Of a DNA stretch of 12,721 bases, positions 1 to 6,782 are shown piece after piece. The notes beneath the pieces were generated by a model. It did no database searches. It was given only the letters and a program-made list of their open reading frames with translations, and was not told where the DNA came from. The position numbers were made by a program, and so were the translations under genes. Source of the stretch: Asterionellopsis glacialis (taxonomy: Eukaryota > Bacillariophyta > Plagiogrammaphyceae > Rhaphoneidales > Asterionellopsidaceae); contig WKLE02001695.1 of NCBI GenBank assembly GCA_014885115.2, forward strand, positions 1 to 12,721. The letters are read 5' to 3'. Within the stretch, counting starts at the first letter, position 1. Each line of letters starts with the position of its first letter.

Positions 1-163
1 AACAAATGAAACGAACAGAAACCAGTGTCAATATTATTATTATTTGAAGATATGTACAGAAAAAGGGATAGCAGGCACCCGGTATTCCAAAGCCTTAAAT
101 AAAATTCTGTGACCTTCAAGGCCAATAAATCACCAATAAAAATATTACTCCGATGAAAATACA

Positions 164-189
164 GGTACAGATACCCCTGGTACAGATAC
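164..189 (+). repeat. Short tandem direct repeat (15-bp period)
   Basis: GGTACAGATAC occurs at 164-174 and again at 179-189, separated by CCCT. It abuts the GGTACC palindrome cluster and shares its GGTAC core, so it is probably part of the same repeat patch. Confidence 0.6.
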
Positions 190-205
190 ACTCTAAAATA
201 AAAGC

Positions 206-249
206 TTACCTGGTACCAGGTATTAAAAAATAATACCTGTACCAGGTAA
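206..249. repeat. Nested GGTACC palindrome
   Basis: Positions 207-222 (TACCTGGTACCAGGTA) form a perfect 16-bp palindrome. Positions 234-248 (TACCTGTACCAGGTA) are a second copy missing one base. The two halves, 206-224 and 232-249, are also inverted repeats of each other apart from a one-base indel, with a 7-nt A/T spacer, so the whole 44 bp can fold as one hairpin. The 15-mer of the second copy recurs exactly at 11762-11776. Function unknown; it could be the end of a small mobile element or a hairpin repeat. Confidence 0.75.
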
Positions 250-430
250 GTACCTGCTGGGGCACAAATGTTCGGGACAAAGCGACGTCAGCATAGCCTC
301 TTTCTGAAAAAAATTTCGCTATATTAAAGGAGAAAGGCGGAGAAGCTGACGGAGGTTTTTCCCTTTGCGATTGGTTGAGTAGAATCAGTATGAGATCCTA
401 CGGGAAACGCTCTAATCGTGCCATATCAAC

Positions 431-441
431 TTGACAATTTT
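431..441. promoter_or_regulatory. TTGACAATTTT motif upstream of HSF
   Basis: This 11-mer lies about 125 bp before the HSF ATG. The same word occurs upstream of the dehydrogenase gene (within 4019-4031) and of the GST gene (within 5616-5628). An inverted TGTCAA follows at 453-458 and another TTGACA at 482-487. A shared regulatory site is an inference from recurrence and position only. Confidence 0.3.
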
Positions 442-564
442 ATGCAGTTTTCTGTCAAAAGTTCATTGTCACAACCGCATCTTGACACTGAAAACCACGA
501 GAGTGAAGCCATCTCTAACCTAATACCTTAAAGCAGAAACTTAACATCTTATTTGAAGTCAAGC

Positions 565-1914
565 ATGTGTGTAACAAATGGATGTAGAAGAAGGACAGTG
601 TCCTTACCGCCATCGGCGACGCGCCCTTCCTCATCATCGATGATTTCTCAACGGCTCGGGTTTTCTTCGCTCTCAACCACCAGTTCTGGACTTGCATCGC
701 CAGACTTGGACGCCCCAGTCCCATGTAACTCGAATGAAAACAAGACCTCAAATGGCGATACGCTTACTGTTTCTGCCGAGCTTCTAAGCATGCCTGCTAG
801 CAACCATGAACTTAGAACTGGTGTGCGCCCAAAACGTAGGCGCAAGCCCCAAAAGCCTGGCAAGACCGCTAAGTTGAATGAGCGCCATTTCGTGGTCCAT
901 AATTATCATGACCATGCAAATGATCCGGATGTCCCGCACGAAGACATGAAAGTAGAAGGTCCGCGTAAGCGTCGCCGGGGAAACTTATCTGATTCATTTC
1001 CCTTCAAGCTCCACGTTGTCCTTGATGAGATTGAGAATGATGGTCTCGCATCCGTCATTTGCTGGCAACCTCACGGGCGTGCCTTCTTGATTCACAAGCC
1101 AAAAGAGTTCGAAAATATGGTCCTGCAGAAGTACTTTCGCCAAACAAAGATCACTAGTTTCCAACGTCAGTTGAATCTATATGGCTTCCAGCGTCTGACG
1201 CGGGGTCATGATTGCGGCGGTTACTACCATGAACTGTTTCTCCGTGGTAAGGCATTTCTCAGTAAGCGCATGACACGTACCAAGATCAAGGGTACAGGAT
1301 TCAAGGCAGCCAGTTCTCCGGATCAAGAACCAGACTTTTACAAGATGAAGCCACTTATTCCAACAAAACTTGTCACCCCGTCTGCAAGTGATATCGACTC
1401 CGAGGATTCGTCACATCACTCGGAGAAGACAGAAGAAGAACATTTCCCTGCTGGATATAAAGCAAGTCATTTCGAACCAAAACCAATCATGGATTCATCG
1501 ATGCAGGTTTTAAACCCACGCATCATGCCTTTTAATTCTCAAGATTGCTCACAGCCTGCCGTACTTCCTGTCTCCCAAGTTGCTTCGTGTGACGTTGCGT
1601 CATTGCCTGTGCTTTCGGCGATACACCCGATCTATGCTCGAAAAGTAAGCGAAGAGGCTTTGGGAGATGCTTTTTTGCCTGCTGAAAACACTTTGAGCAC
1701 GAGTTTTAGTGCAGAAATTGGAATGGGTGTTGCTACGAGTCCTGGTATTTCTCACGAAGAAGAGCCTCGCGAGGATGACTTGATGGAGTTTTCAAAGTTT
1801 TGGGATCCCATAGATATGGAACAACATAGCTTATTTGAATCAAAGCTCAATGAAGAGTCAATTGACAGCGACCGTCAACTTGGGGAGTTGATTGAAATGC
1901 TTCTTGAAGAATAA
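565..1914 (+). CDS. Heat shock factor (HSF)-type transcription factor
   Basis: A nuclear DNA-binding regulator of 449 aa. The open frame extends upstream to 553, but the first ATG is at 565, so that start is chosen; in-frame ATGs follow further in (for example 640). The HSF DNA-binding domain is at about residues 145-241: it opens with FPFKLHVVLDEI, contains ICWQPHGRAFLIHKP, and carries the recognition helix TSFQRQLNLYGFQRL (about 197-211) with the conserved arginine of the FxRQLNxYGF signature. Two basic clusters, PKRRRKPQKPGK (about 89-100) and PRKRRRG (about 133-139), are probable nuclear localisation signals. The segment after the domain lacks an obvious HR-A/B heptad coiled coil, although HSFs usually trimerise through one. 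The acidic C-terminus (MEFSKFWDPIDM, then LGELIEMLLEE) looks like an aromatic/hydrophobic/acidic activation motif. The N-terminal 85 residues are Ser/Thr-rich and probably disordered. No intron is needed. An AATAAA (1910-1915) overlaps the stop codon. Diatom genomes carry many HSF paralogues, so target genes cannot be inferred. Confidence 0.93.
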   Translation: MCVTNGCRRRTVSLPPSATRPSSSSMISQRLGFSSLSTTSSGLASPDLDAPVPCNSNENKTSNGDTLTVSAELLSMPASNHELRTGVRPKRRRKPQKPGKTAKLNERHFVVHNYHDHANDPDVPHEDMKVEGPRKRRRGNLSDSFPFKLHVVLDEIENDGLASVICWQPHGRAFLIHKPKEFENMVLQKYFRQTKITSFQRQLNLYGFQRLTRGHDCGGYYHELFLRGKAFLSKRMTRTKIKGTGFKAASSPDQEPDFYKMKPLIPTKLVTPSASDIDSEDSSHHSEKTEEEHFPAGYKASHFEPKPIMDSSMQVLNPRIMPFNSQDCSQPAVLPVSQVASCDVASLPVLSAIHPIYARKVSEEALGDAFLPAENTLSTSFSAEIGMGVATSPGISHEEEPREDDLMEFSKFWDPIDMEQHSLFESKLNEESIDSDRQLGELIEMLLEE

Positions 1915-2362
1915 ATGTTATGAATTGTTCGATCAACTCAAAGGAGTTGCGAATGATCGTTATCAATGCAATCCAGTGCGTGAAGAATTAGTTTAGGTAA
2001 TCTGCATACCGAAATTTAAAACATCAATAAGTGTAACGTTAGTAGATAGACGTTTTGCATCAAATTTTGGATTCCTGTTGAATTGATAGAGTTGGTAGCT
2101 TTGCTACATGTCCACTTGTGAATGAGCCAGAGAGGACCATAGAAAGTATAGATAATCTATTTTTTTAGTGTTCATTCTTTGACTTATTTTGAGGCCCTCA
2201 TCTCGAAATACTTTGTCTGTGTGGAGGAATGAAAATAATGAAGAGAAATCCCACACACCCTATCCCGTTGAAACGATGCCACCGGGTGTCACCATACTAT
2301 GGTCGACTCTATATGTATTTGGTCTTTATATTATAATGTTCCCCATGCTTTATGAAAGAAAT
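1915..2362. other. Convergent intergenic region between HSF and the dehydrogenase gene
   Basis: Apart from the hairpin just after the HSF stop, I see no RNA gene, repeat or credible ORF. The only longer open frame (2189-2383) starts from TTG, not ATG, and runs into the 3' end of the dehydrogenase gene. This region should hold the 3' UTRs of the two convergent genes. The minus-strand AATAAA at 2367-2362 overlaps the dehydrogenase stop codon. Confidence 0.5.
1928..1953 (+). other. Hairpin in the probable 3' UTR of HSF
   Basis: Starting 14 nt after the stop codon, CAACTC (1934-1939) pairs with GAGTTG (1944-1949) around a 4-nt loop AAAG. The stem is extended by TTCG (1928-1931) with CGAA (1950-1953), leaving AT as a 2-nt bulge. 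It is a 10-bp stem that could form in the mRNA; its role is unknown. Confidence 0.5.
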
Positions 2363-3866
2363 TTATTGCTTGCTTGCGAATAAGTGTTTGGCTGCATGTG
2401 CACTTTCTGGAAGTTCCAAGATTTTGGTAGGTAACAGTTCTGTACAATTAAATCGTCTTGCCAAATCTCGAACGCCCAGTGCTATGTTCTGATTAAGACA
2501 AACCCCTTTGCTTAAAGCAAGCTCCTCCTCAGACTTCTCAGGATCTCCAGGGACAAGTACAGGAAGACTCTCTTGCGCTGATGGTAACTCCCGCATACGC
2601 TTTAAGTATGCAGATAATTTTTTCTCAAAAGCACCATCTTCACCAGCTACGAACCGTTTTGGATCGATGCAGATGAAACAATGGCCGTAATCAAGTGGCT
2701 CACTCCGATTAATATTCCACTTTTGAATATCTGGGCCAACGTCCTTGCAACCACTCAAAACTCCACACAAAATTTCGATCATCATGTTTATACCATAGCC
2801 CTTGTCTATATAGTAGTGATGTTTGAGAAACAAGCATAGAGCAAAAGTAGAGTAGTAAAACCCCATGACATTGAACATTGAGGATAGGATGGATAGACGC
2901 TGTATAGAAGGAAACACAAAGAAAGCAGAACTTACATCCAGCTGTCATCTCCATGCCACCAAGTGGAGTTAGTCCACCACTCATCATAACTTCCGTAGGG
3001 TCTGTTGTACTTGTTGTTCCATTGGAAGCTACTCCCCACCCCATGGGGAGTTCTTGATTCTTCCTGTGGCAAACTTCAACTTTACCAATGGGGACAGTCG
3101 TTGAAGCCATGTCAAGTTGGAAACTATCATTCTTACTAGCTGGGCAATAGCATGCAATAGGATTGGTACCACCAGCCCGAACACAACTTCTTGTAGGTAC
3201 CATGAAAAGACTGGTATTGGTGAATGAAAACCCAATAAGGCCGGCCTTCAATGCAAGGTCTGCCCAATACCCTGCAATGCCGTAATGATTTGAATGGTGG
3301 CAAACTACTATACTGATGCCACCATCCAGTGCTTTGGCCTTTTGTATACAAAGTTCCATGGCAAATTTGGATACCACAGCACCCAATCCGTTACAACCAT
3401 CAACATTGGCAATACTATCAGTGGAAGTTGTAATTTTAGGTGTTGCTTGACCATCAACTAGACCTTCGGCCAACTCGGCACAATATAATTCTGCACGATT
3501 CACTCCATGAGATGGAATGCCACGACAATCAGCTGCAACAAGAACATTCGCTACCAACGATGCATGCGATGATGCAGCACCAGCTTTTTCGAGACAAGCT
3601 GCAATTGATTTTTCAAGTTGTTCTCTATCAACATGAATAACCTTTCCTGATTTGACAACTTCTGTAGAACTACCAGTCGTGGCTTCTGACACCCCCTTCG
3701 TCTTTCGATTTTTAATTGATGTTCCGTTGTTATTGTGGCAATCATCATCATCTAGTTTTTGTTGTTTAGTCTTTAATCGAAATCGTTCCAACAGGATACC
3801 CAAACTAAGACCTATAAGTATGCCACCTATGGCGGACGAACGTACGCTAGAACTCATCATTTCCAT
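2363..3866 (-). CDS. Malate/L-lactate dehydrogenase family oxidoreductase, two exons, N-terminal membrane anchor
   Basis: Exon 1 is 3866-2936 and exon 2 is 2805-2363. Splicing joins a split Tyr codon (T|AC) and restores the family motif AGYKGYGINMMIEILCGVLSG at about residue 309 onward, giving 457 aa. The catalytic part starts near residue 77 and belongs to the PF02615 family (type 2 malate/L-lactate, ureidoglycolate and related 2-hydroxyacid dehydrogenases, NAD(P)-dependent). Signatures: IPSHGVNR (117-124), HHSNHYGIAGYW (190-201), GTNPIA (233-238), LDMASTTVPIGK (251-262), GWGVASNG (276-283), DPTEV and LTPLGG (299-304). An N-terminal extension of about 75 residues holds a hydrophobic stretch (AIGGILIGLSLGILL, about 12-26) followed by a basic, low-complexity linker, which suggests a membrane-anchored form of a normally soluble enzyme. 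Start alternatives are Met3 and Met4. The substrate cannot be fixed from sequence; malate, lactate, ureidoglycolate or another 2-hydroxyacid are all possible. Confidence 0.9.
2806..2935 (-). other. Intron of the dehydrogenase gene (130 nt, GT-AG)
   Basis: On the minus strand the donor is GGAT|GTAAGT at 2935 and the acceptor is TATAG|ACAAGG at 2806. Splicing gives the expected GYKGYG motif, which neither unspliced frame does. The intron has no stop in the exon 1 frame; because its length is not a multiple of three, retention would shift exon 2 and end the protein at 2709 with an unrelated tail. Confidence 0.9.
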
Positions 3867-3963
3867 TCACATAAATTTGTAGGTTTTGGTGGTCGTTCTA
3901 AAGAAGATACCCCTTTCTATTTTGTTGTGATCTTGCGTGTTTCGTGTTTACGAGAATCAATCT

Positions 3964-4001
3964 CGCACATCCCACAGTTTTCATCAAGGGTTTGATGTGC
4001 G
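3964..4001. promoter_or_regulatory. Overlapping inverted repeats upstream of the dehydrogenase gene
   Basis: CGCACATC (3964-3971) is the inverse complement of GATGTGCG (3994-4001). The right arm overlaps a second, tighter hairpin, CATCAA (3982-3987) with TTGATG (3992-3997). Just outside, CGAGA (3951-3955) mirrors TCTCG (3961-3965). The cluster lies about 85-135 bp before the dehydrogenase ATG, so a role as a dimeric regulator site is plausible but unproven. Confidence 0.35.
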
Positions 4002-4018
4002 GCTTCTCGTTTTTCGGA

Positions 4019-4031
4019 TTTTGACAATTTT
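4019..4031. promoter_or_regulatory. TTTTGACAATTTT motif upstream of the dehydrogenase gene
   Basis: This 13-mer is identical to the one at 5616-5628 before the GST gene, and its inner 11 bases match 431-441 before HSF. It sits about 155 bp upstream of the dehydrogenase ATG, reading opposite to that gene. Confidence 0.3.
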
Positions 4032-4158
4032 GGCATGATTCTATTGATCTACCGGTTCACGTCACACGGTTCTACAAGTTCAAAGTTGAAAGTAGTCCCT
4101 ACTGGCCCCCCTACTGTCTGTCCTAAGGTCCTAAATGTCAGGTACCTTGTGCAGGTCT

Positions 4159-4182
4159 ACAGGTACTGAAAAATGTACCTGT
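4159..4182. repeat. GGTAC-family inverted repeat
   Basis: ACAGGTAC (4159-4166) and GTACCTGT (4175-4182) are perfect 8-bp inverted arms around the A-rich spacer TGAAAAAT. GGTACC lies just upstream at 4141-4146. It shares its core with the palindromes at 206-249 and 11728-11783. Confidence 0.6.
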
Positions 4183-4837
4183 GTCACATGCTGTAGTCCT
4201 CTACGGCGTTATAGCGGAACCCAGTGGTCCGGTAAAATCTCGTCACATCGGGCTCTCTCTACTCTAGAGACTCTAGCCAGAGAGGTTGCGGGAATTTGGC
4301 AGTTTCAAGGTTTCTGGCTTACGACAGAAAGACCGCGATATTTCATAATCTACCAGGAATACCAGGCATTTTGTTACAGGGCCGTTTGACAACTTTGTGG
4401 ACAACAAATTCAAAACGAATCAATGTATGAGTCCTCTTATAGCTGGGATTTTTGAAATTGGAAAAAGATATTCGAAGGTACGATTGAGTTGGATGGAATT
4501 AAAATTTTACATCAATGGCATTATTAGCGTTTAGTCCAGATAGAGCTGCAAGTACATGAGTTGGAAACAATCTACCAACAGCGACCGTGTTGAATGGCGG
4601 ATTTGTTAGAGTACTACAACCCATGCACTGATGATCTATTTTTTGGATCAGAAATGAAACGGAAAACAGAAGACAAAGTTCCATACATAAATGATAAATA
4701 TTGAATACTACCTCACATTGAAACGAATGACGGGCCTCATTGTTATAATAGACACGAGACGTAATGAGGCCGGAAACTTTTTAGCAACTATCTATCTATA
4801 GAACATTAAATCACTTTGCTCACTGTAGTATAATTCC

Positions 4838-5578
4838 TTAAAACATGGTTTCGGGTCTTTCTTTTAACCATTTGGCGACTCCAGGAGAGGTAGCTACTGC
4901 ATCTGCAATGGCATTCAAGGCATCACAATTTTTAGCTGCCTTGGTAACATCCTCTTTATCTGTAGCCATACAATCACGTAATAGAGAAAAAATGGATACG
5001 TCCGCCAGGGAGGGTGATGATCCGACGGCAAATCCTTCTGTACCAGTTGCTTTAACAACATTATCAATTTTTTCCAACATTGTTGGCATATCAGTTTCGT
5101 ACCATTCTTTTCTCAATGCAGCCTTTTCTTCATCAGTTTTATCTTTAGCAAACATTGAAAATCCCTTACGCATTTGTGCATCCTTCACATCACGACAATG
5201 TTCTGCTACACAATCTACCAAGGCTTCTTCTGTTGGTGTTTGTCCCATTAATCCCATTTGACGTGCCAAGTATCTTTCAATTGCCTTGGACTGTCCAATA
5301 GTAACCCCATCAGATGTAACAAGGACAGGTGCACGACCCAAGTTCATTAGCAAATCACCAGATTCCTTAGCTTCCTTAAATGATGGAGAATCAAATGTAC
5401 CAGGTGTAATTTCAAAACGCGTATCCACATTATCTTCATTACCCCCAAATGCAAGTAGAACACGTGCTGTTTCAGCCGCACCTCTCAAATCAAAGTATTT
5501 GAGTTCCAACTTTGTAGATGCAAGCGCATAACATGAGCTTTCGAGAGTAAGTAATAAACAAGCAATAAATCTAAGCAT
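4838..5578 (-). CDS. Glutathione S-transferase (sigma-like) with a predicted signal peptide
   Basis: A 246-aa protein in one exon. The N-terminal thioredoxin-like domain begins at about residue 24 with LELKYFDLRGAAETARVLLA; Tyr28 is at the position of the catalytic tyrosine of sigma/alpha/mu-type GSTs. APVL (83-86) holds the conserved cis-proline, and GQSKAIERYLAR (95-106) is the glutathione gamma-glutamyl binding motif (Q-S). The helical C-terminal domain follows, with SLADVSIF (190-197) matching the S/T-x-x-D N-capping box of GSTs. These features support glutathione conjugation or isomerase activity. Unusually for a GST, the first 20 residues (MLRFIACLLLTLESSCYALA) look like a cleavable ER signal peptide, so the enzyme may enter the secretory system. 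There is no A|F junction of the plastid-targeting type. The start is the first ATG of the frame and gives the signal peptide. Physiological substrate unknown. Confidence 0.9.
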   Translation of the reverse strand: MLRFIACLLLTLESSCYALASTKLELKYFDLRGAAETARVLLAFGGNEDNVDTRFEITPGTFDSPSFKEAKESGDLLMNLGRAPVLVTSDGVTIGQSKAIERYLARQMGLMGQTPTEEALVDCVAEHCRDVKDAQMRKGFSMFAKDKTDEEKAALRKEWYETDMPTMLEKIDNVVKATGTEGFAVGSSPSLADVSIFSLLRDCMATDKEDVTKAAKNCDALNAIADAVATSPGVAKWLKERPETMF

Positions 5579-5615
5579 GATGGCTTGTTGTTAAGAAAAA
5601 AAATCAACGTACTCT

Positions 5616-5628
5616 TTTTGACAATTTT
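5616..5628. promoter_or_regulatory. TTTTGACAATTTT motif upstream of GST
   Basis: This is an exact copy of the 13-mer at 4019-4031. Here it is only about 40-50 bp before the GST ATG, so it may lie in the core promoter or 5' UTR. Confidence 0.3.
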
Positions 5629-6080
5629 AACAAAGGTCTGAGAACGTTACGCTTCGGTTTCGCCGATGTTCTTAGAAATCAGCGTCAGAGTTTCTTTGTT
5701 TTTCGAGCTTCGGTCTCGGCTAGTCTACCAAGAAAGAACAGCAAAAAAGTGAGCGGAGGGAGGGCATTGGAATGAACGGATGACGTATGCACCTTTGAGC
5801 ACCAGATCTGTGGTTTGTAAGTTTGTAGTCAAATGAGTCGTTCAGTGTATTTTTGAGAAATATCGGGTACCTGCAGTTCCGTTCATTTTTTCGTAGACTT
5901 TAATTAGACGAAAAGATGAGCGAATTCTGAGAATGCGAATCTTGTGGATCTTGTTGTTTTGATTTTTGTCAACTGAACCTCTGGCAACTGTGTGCCTTTT
6001 TTGGTAGTTGCCAAATTTTGCGTGCCAACACGTCTGCGCTTTGTGTTTGGATATCAAAGATCTTCATTTATTACTTGAAA

Positions 6081-6086
6081 TATAAA
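6081..6086 (+). promoter_or_regulatory. Possible TATA box before the rhodanese gene
   Basis: TATAAA lies only 24-29 bp before the first ATG (6110). A usual TATA-to-start distance would put transcription initiation at or just past that ATG, which would favour the internal ATG at 6221. The signal is weak in AT-rich DNA. Confidence 0.3.
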
Positions 6087-6109
6087 GCGGTTCTTCAAGT
6101 CAACGACGC

Positions 6110-6601
6110 ATGTTCCGTTTGGCAGTTTCTCGGTTCAGCAATACTTTGGCAAAAAGTGCATCAATAAGAACATCATCAAGTATTCAACGTAGTAACGTAT
6201 TGTTTTATCACGCAACTACAATGACAGAACGTAAGGCAGGTGTAGCATCACCCGAAGAACTCAAGGCATTTGTGGAGAAGGCTGGCTCGAAATTGATTGT
6301 TATCGATGTGCGAAATCCTGATGCCATTGTGGAACCTGGCGATCAAAAAAGTCTAGCAGTGGCTGGGTTACCTTCAGATACCTCGCGTCCTCAAGCACAA
6401 CATTTGATTTATGATCGTGAAACCAACACGATGCCATTGCCCGACGTTTCAGACAAATCGACTCCCATCATTACACATTGCGGTGGTGGTGGACGCGGTG
6501 GAAAGGCCAAACAGTTTTTAATGGAAAATGGATTTACCAATGTGTTGAATGGTGGCGGTCCAAAAGAAACCGATTGCTGGAATGAATTTGGTGACAAGTA
6601 A
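6110..6601 (+). CDS. Single-domain rhodanese-like sulfurtransferase, possibly mitochondrial
   Basis: A 163-aa protein in one exon. The rhodanese fold is recognised from LIVIDVRNPDA (62-72) and from the active-site segment PIITHCGGGGRGGKAKQFLMENGFTNV, in which Cys124 begins a CxxxxR loop (C-GGGG-R129), followed by NVLNGGG (144-150). Such enzymes carry a persulfide on the cysteine and move sulfane sulfur between thiols or cyanide. The all-glycine loop is unusual. Residues 1-37 are rich in Arg, Ser and Ala with no acidic residues (MFRLAVSRFSNTLAKSASIR), as in mitochondrial presequences; an in-frame ATG at 6221 (Met38) would give a form without it. The gene diverges from GST, and both could act in thiol chemistry, but this is inference. 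AATAAA at 6669-6674 is a likely polyadenylation signal. Confidence 0.88.
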   Translation: MFRLAVSRFSNTLAKSASIRTSSSIQRSNVLFYHATTMTERKAGVASPEELKAFVEKAGSKLIVIDVRNPDAIVEPGDQKSLAVAGLPSDTSRPQAQHLIYDRETNTMPLPDVSDKSTPIITHCGGGGRGGKAKQFLMENGFTNVLNGGGPKETDCWNEFGDK

Positions 6602-6668
6602 AGAGAAAGGTGAATTCAAGAGCGCACTTGTGAGATAGCTGAAAAAGGGAGGTAGAAACAGAGATTGA

Positions 6669-6705
6669 AATAAATGACAAGAGATGAAACTTATAAACAT
6701 TTATT
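6669..6705. terminator. Paired polyadenylation signals of convergent genes
   Basis: AATAAA on the plus strand at 6669-6674 serves the rhodanese gene (68 nt after its stop). AATAAA on the minus strand at 6705-6700 serves the Cys-rich gene (78 nt after its stop). If cleavage happens 10-30 nt beyond each, the two mRNA 3' ends abut or overlap slightly. Confidence 0.5.
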
Positions 6706-6782
6706 AAAAAGTTACATAACAAAAGAGTTATTGGAAAAAGGTCTCAGTAAGAATCTTAGCTTTGTGATCCAGTTCCCAAATT

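Larger units (their letters stand above)
1..564. other. Intergenic/upstream region of the HSF gene with GGTACC repeats
   Basis: No convincing gene is seen here. The left part holds a 15-bp-period direct repeat (GGTACAGATAC at 164-174 and 179-189) and the nested palindrome at 206-249. Further right, 281-290 contains a GACGTCA core resembling a CRE/bZIP site, and 371-375 is an inverted CCAAT box (ATTGG). Between 431 and 487 several TTGACA/TGTCAA words cluster, including TTGACAATTTT at 431-441. The stretch from about 280 to 564 is probably the promoter and 5' UTR of the HSF gene. No TATA box is evident. Confidence 0.5.
3867..4837. other. Intergenic region between the dehydrogenase and GST genes
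   Basis: The left 170 bp hold the dehydrogenase promoter elements listed separately. From about 4100 to 4390 there is a more GC-rich patch with GGTACC repeats (GGTACC at 4141 and a hairpin at 4159-4182) and a duplicated ACTCTAG (4261-4267, 4270-4276) inside a quasi-palindromic CTCTCT...AGAGAG stretch; it may be an old element. A 61-codon minus-strand frame at 4499-4684 begins with ATG and a hydrophobic leader but has no recognisable domain, so it is not called a gene. The last 150 bp should be the GST 3' UTR. Confidence 0.45.
5579..6109. promoter_or_regulatory. Divergent promoter region of GST (-) and the rhodanese gene (+)
   Basis: This 531-bp region must serve both flanking genes. It contains the motif at 5616-5628, a 14-bp imperfect direct repeat (GCTTCGGTTTCGCC at 5651-5664 and GCTTCGGTCTCGGC at 5707-5720, 12 of 14 identical), a GGTACC core at 5866-5871, a TTTTTGTCAA at 5963-5972, and a TATAAA at 6081-6086. 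No gene is seen in it; the minus-strand frame at 5842-6057 shows no recognisable features. Confidence 0.5.

Noticed and set aside
553..564. Upstream extension of the HSF frame to a TTG codon
   Set aside because: Nuclear eukaryotic genes normally start at ATG; the first ATG is at 565 and the extra residues add no feature.
2189..2383. Plus-strand 64-codon frame
   Set aside because: It starts from TTG, has no ATG-based start near its beginning, and overlaps the 3' end of the dehydrogenase gene.
4499..4684. Minus-strand 61-codon frame with ATG and hydrophobic leader (MELCLLFSVSFLIQ)
   Set aside because: Very short, no domain, sits next to repeat-rich DNA, and no independent support such as a clear promoter or splice partner. 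Possibly a gene remnant.
4845..5261. Plus-strand 138-codon frame opposite the GST gene
   Set aside because: Antisense shadow of the well-supported GST coding region; composition mirrors the GST codons and no domain is seen.
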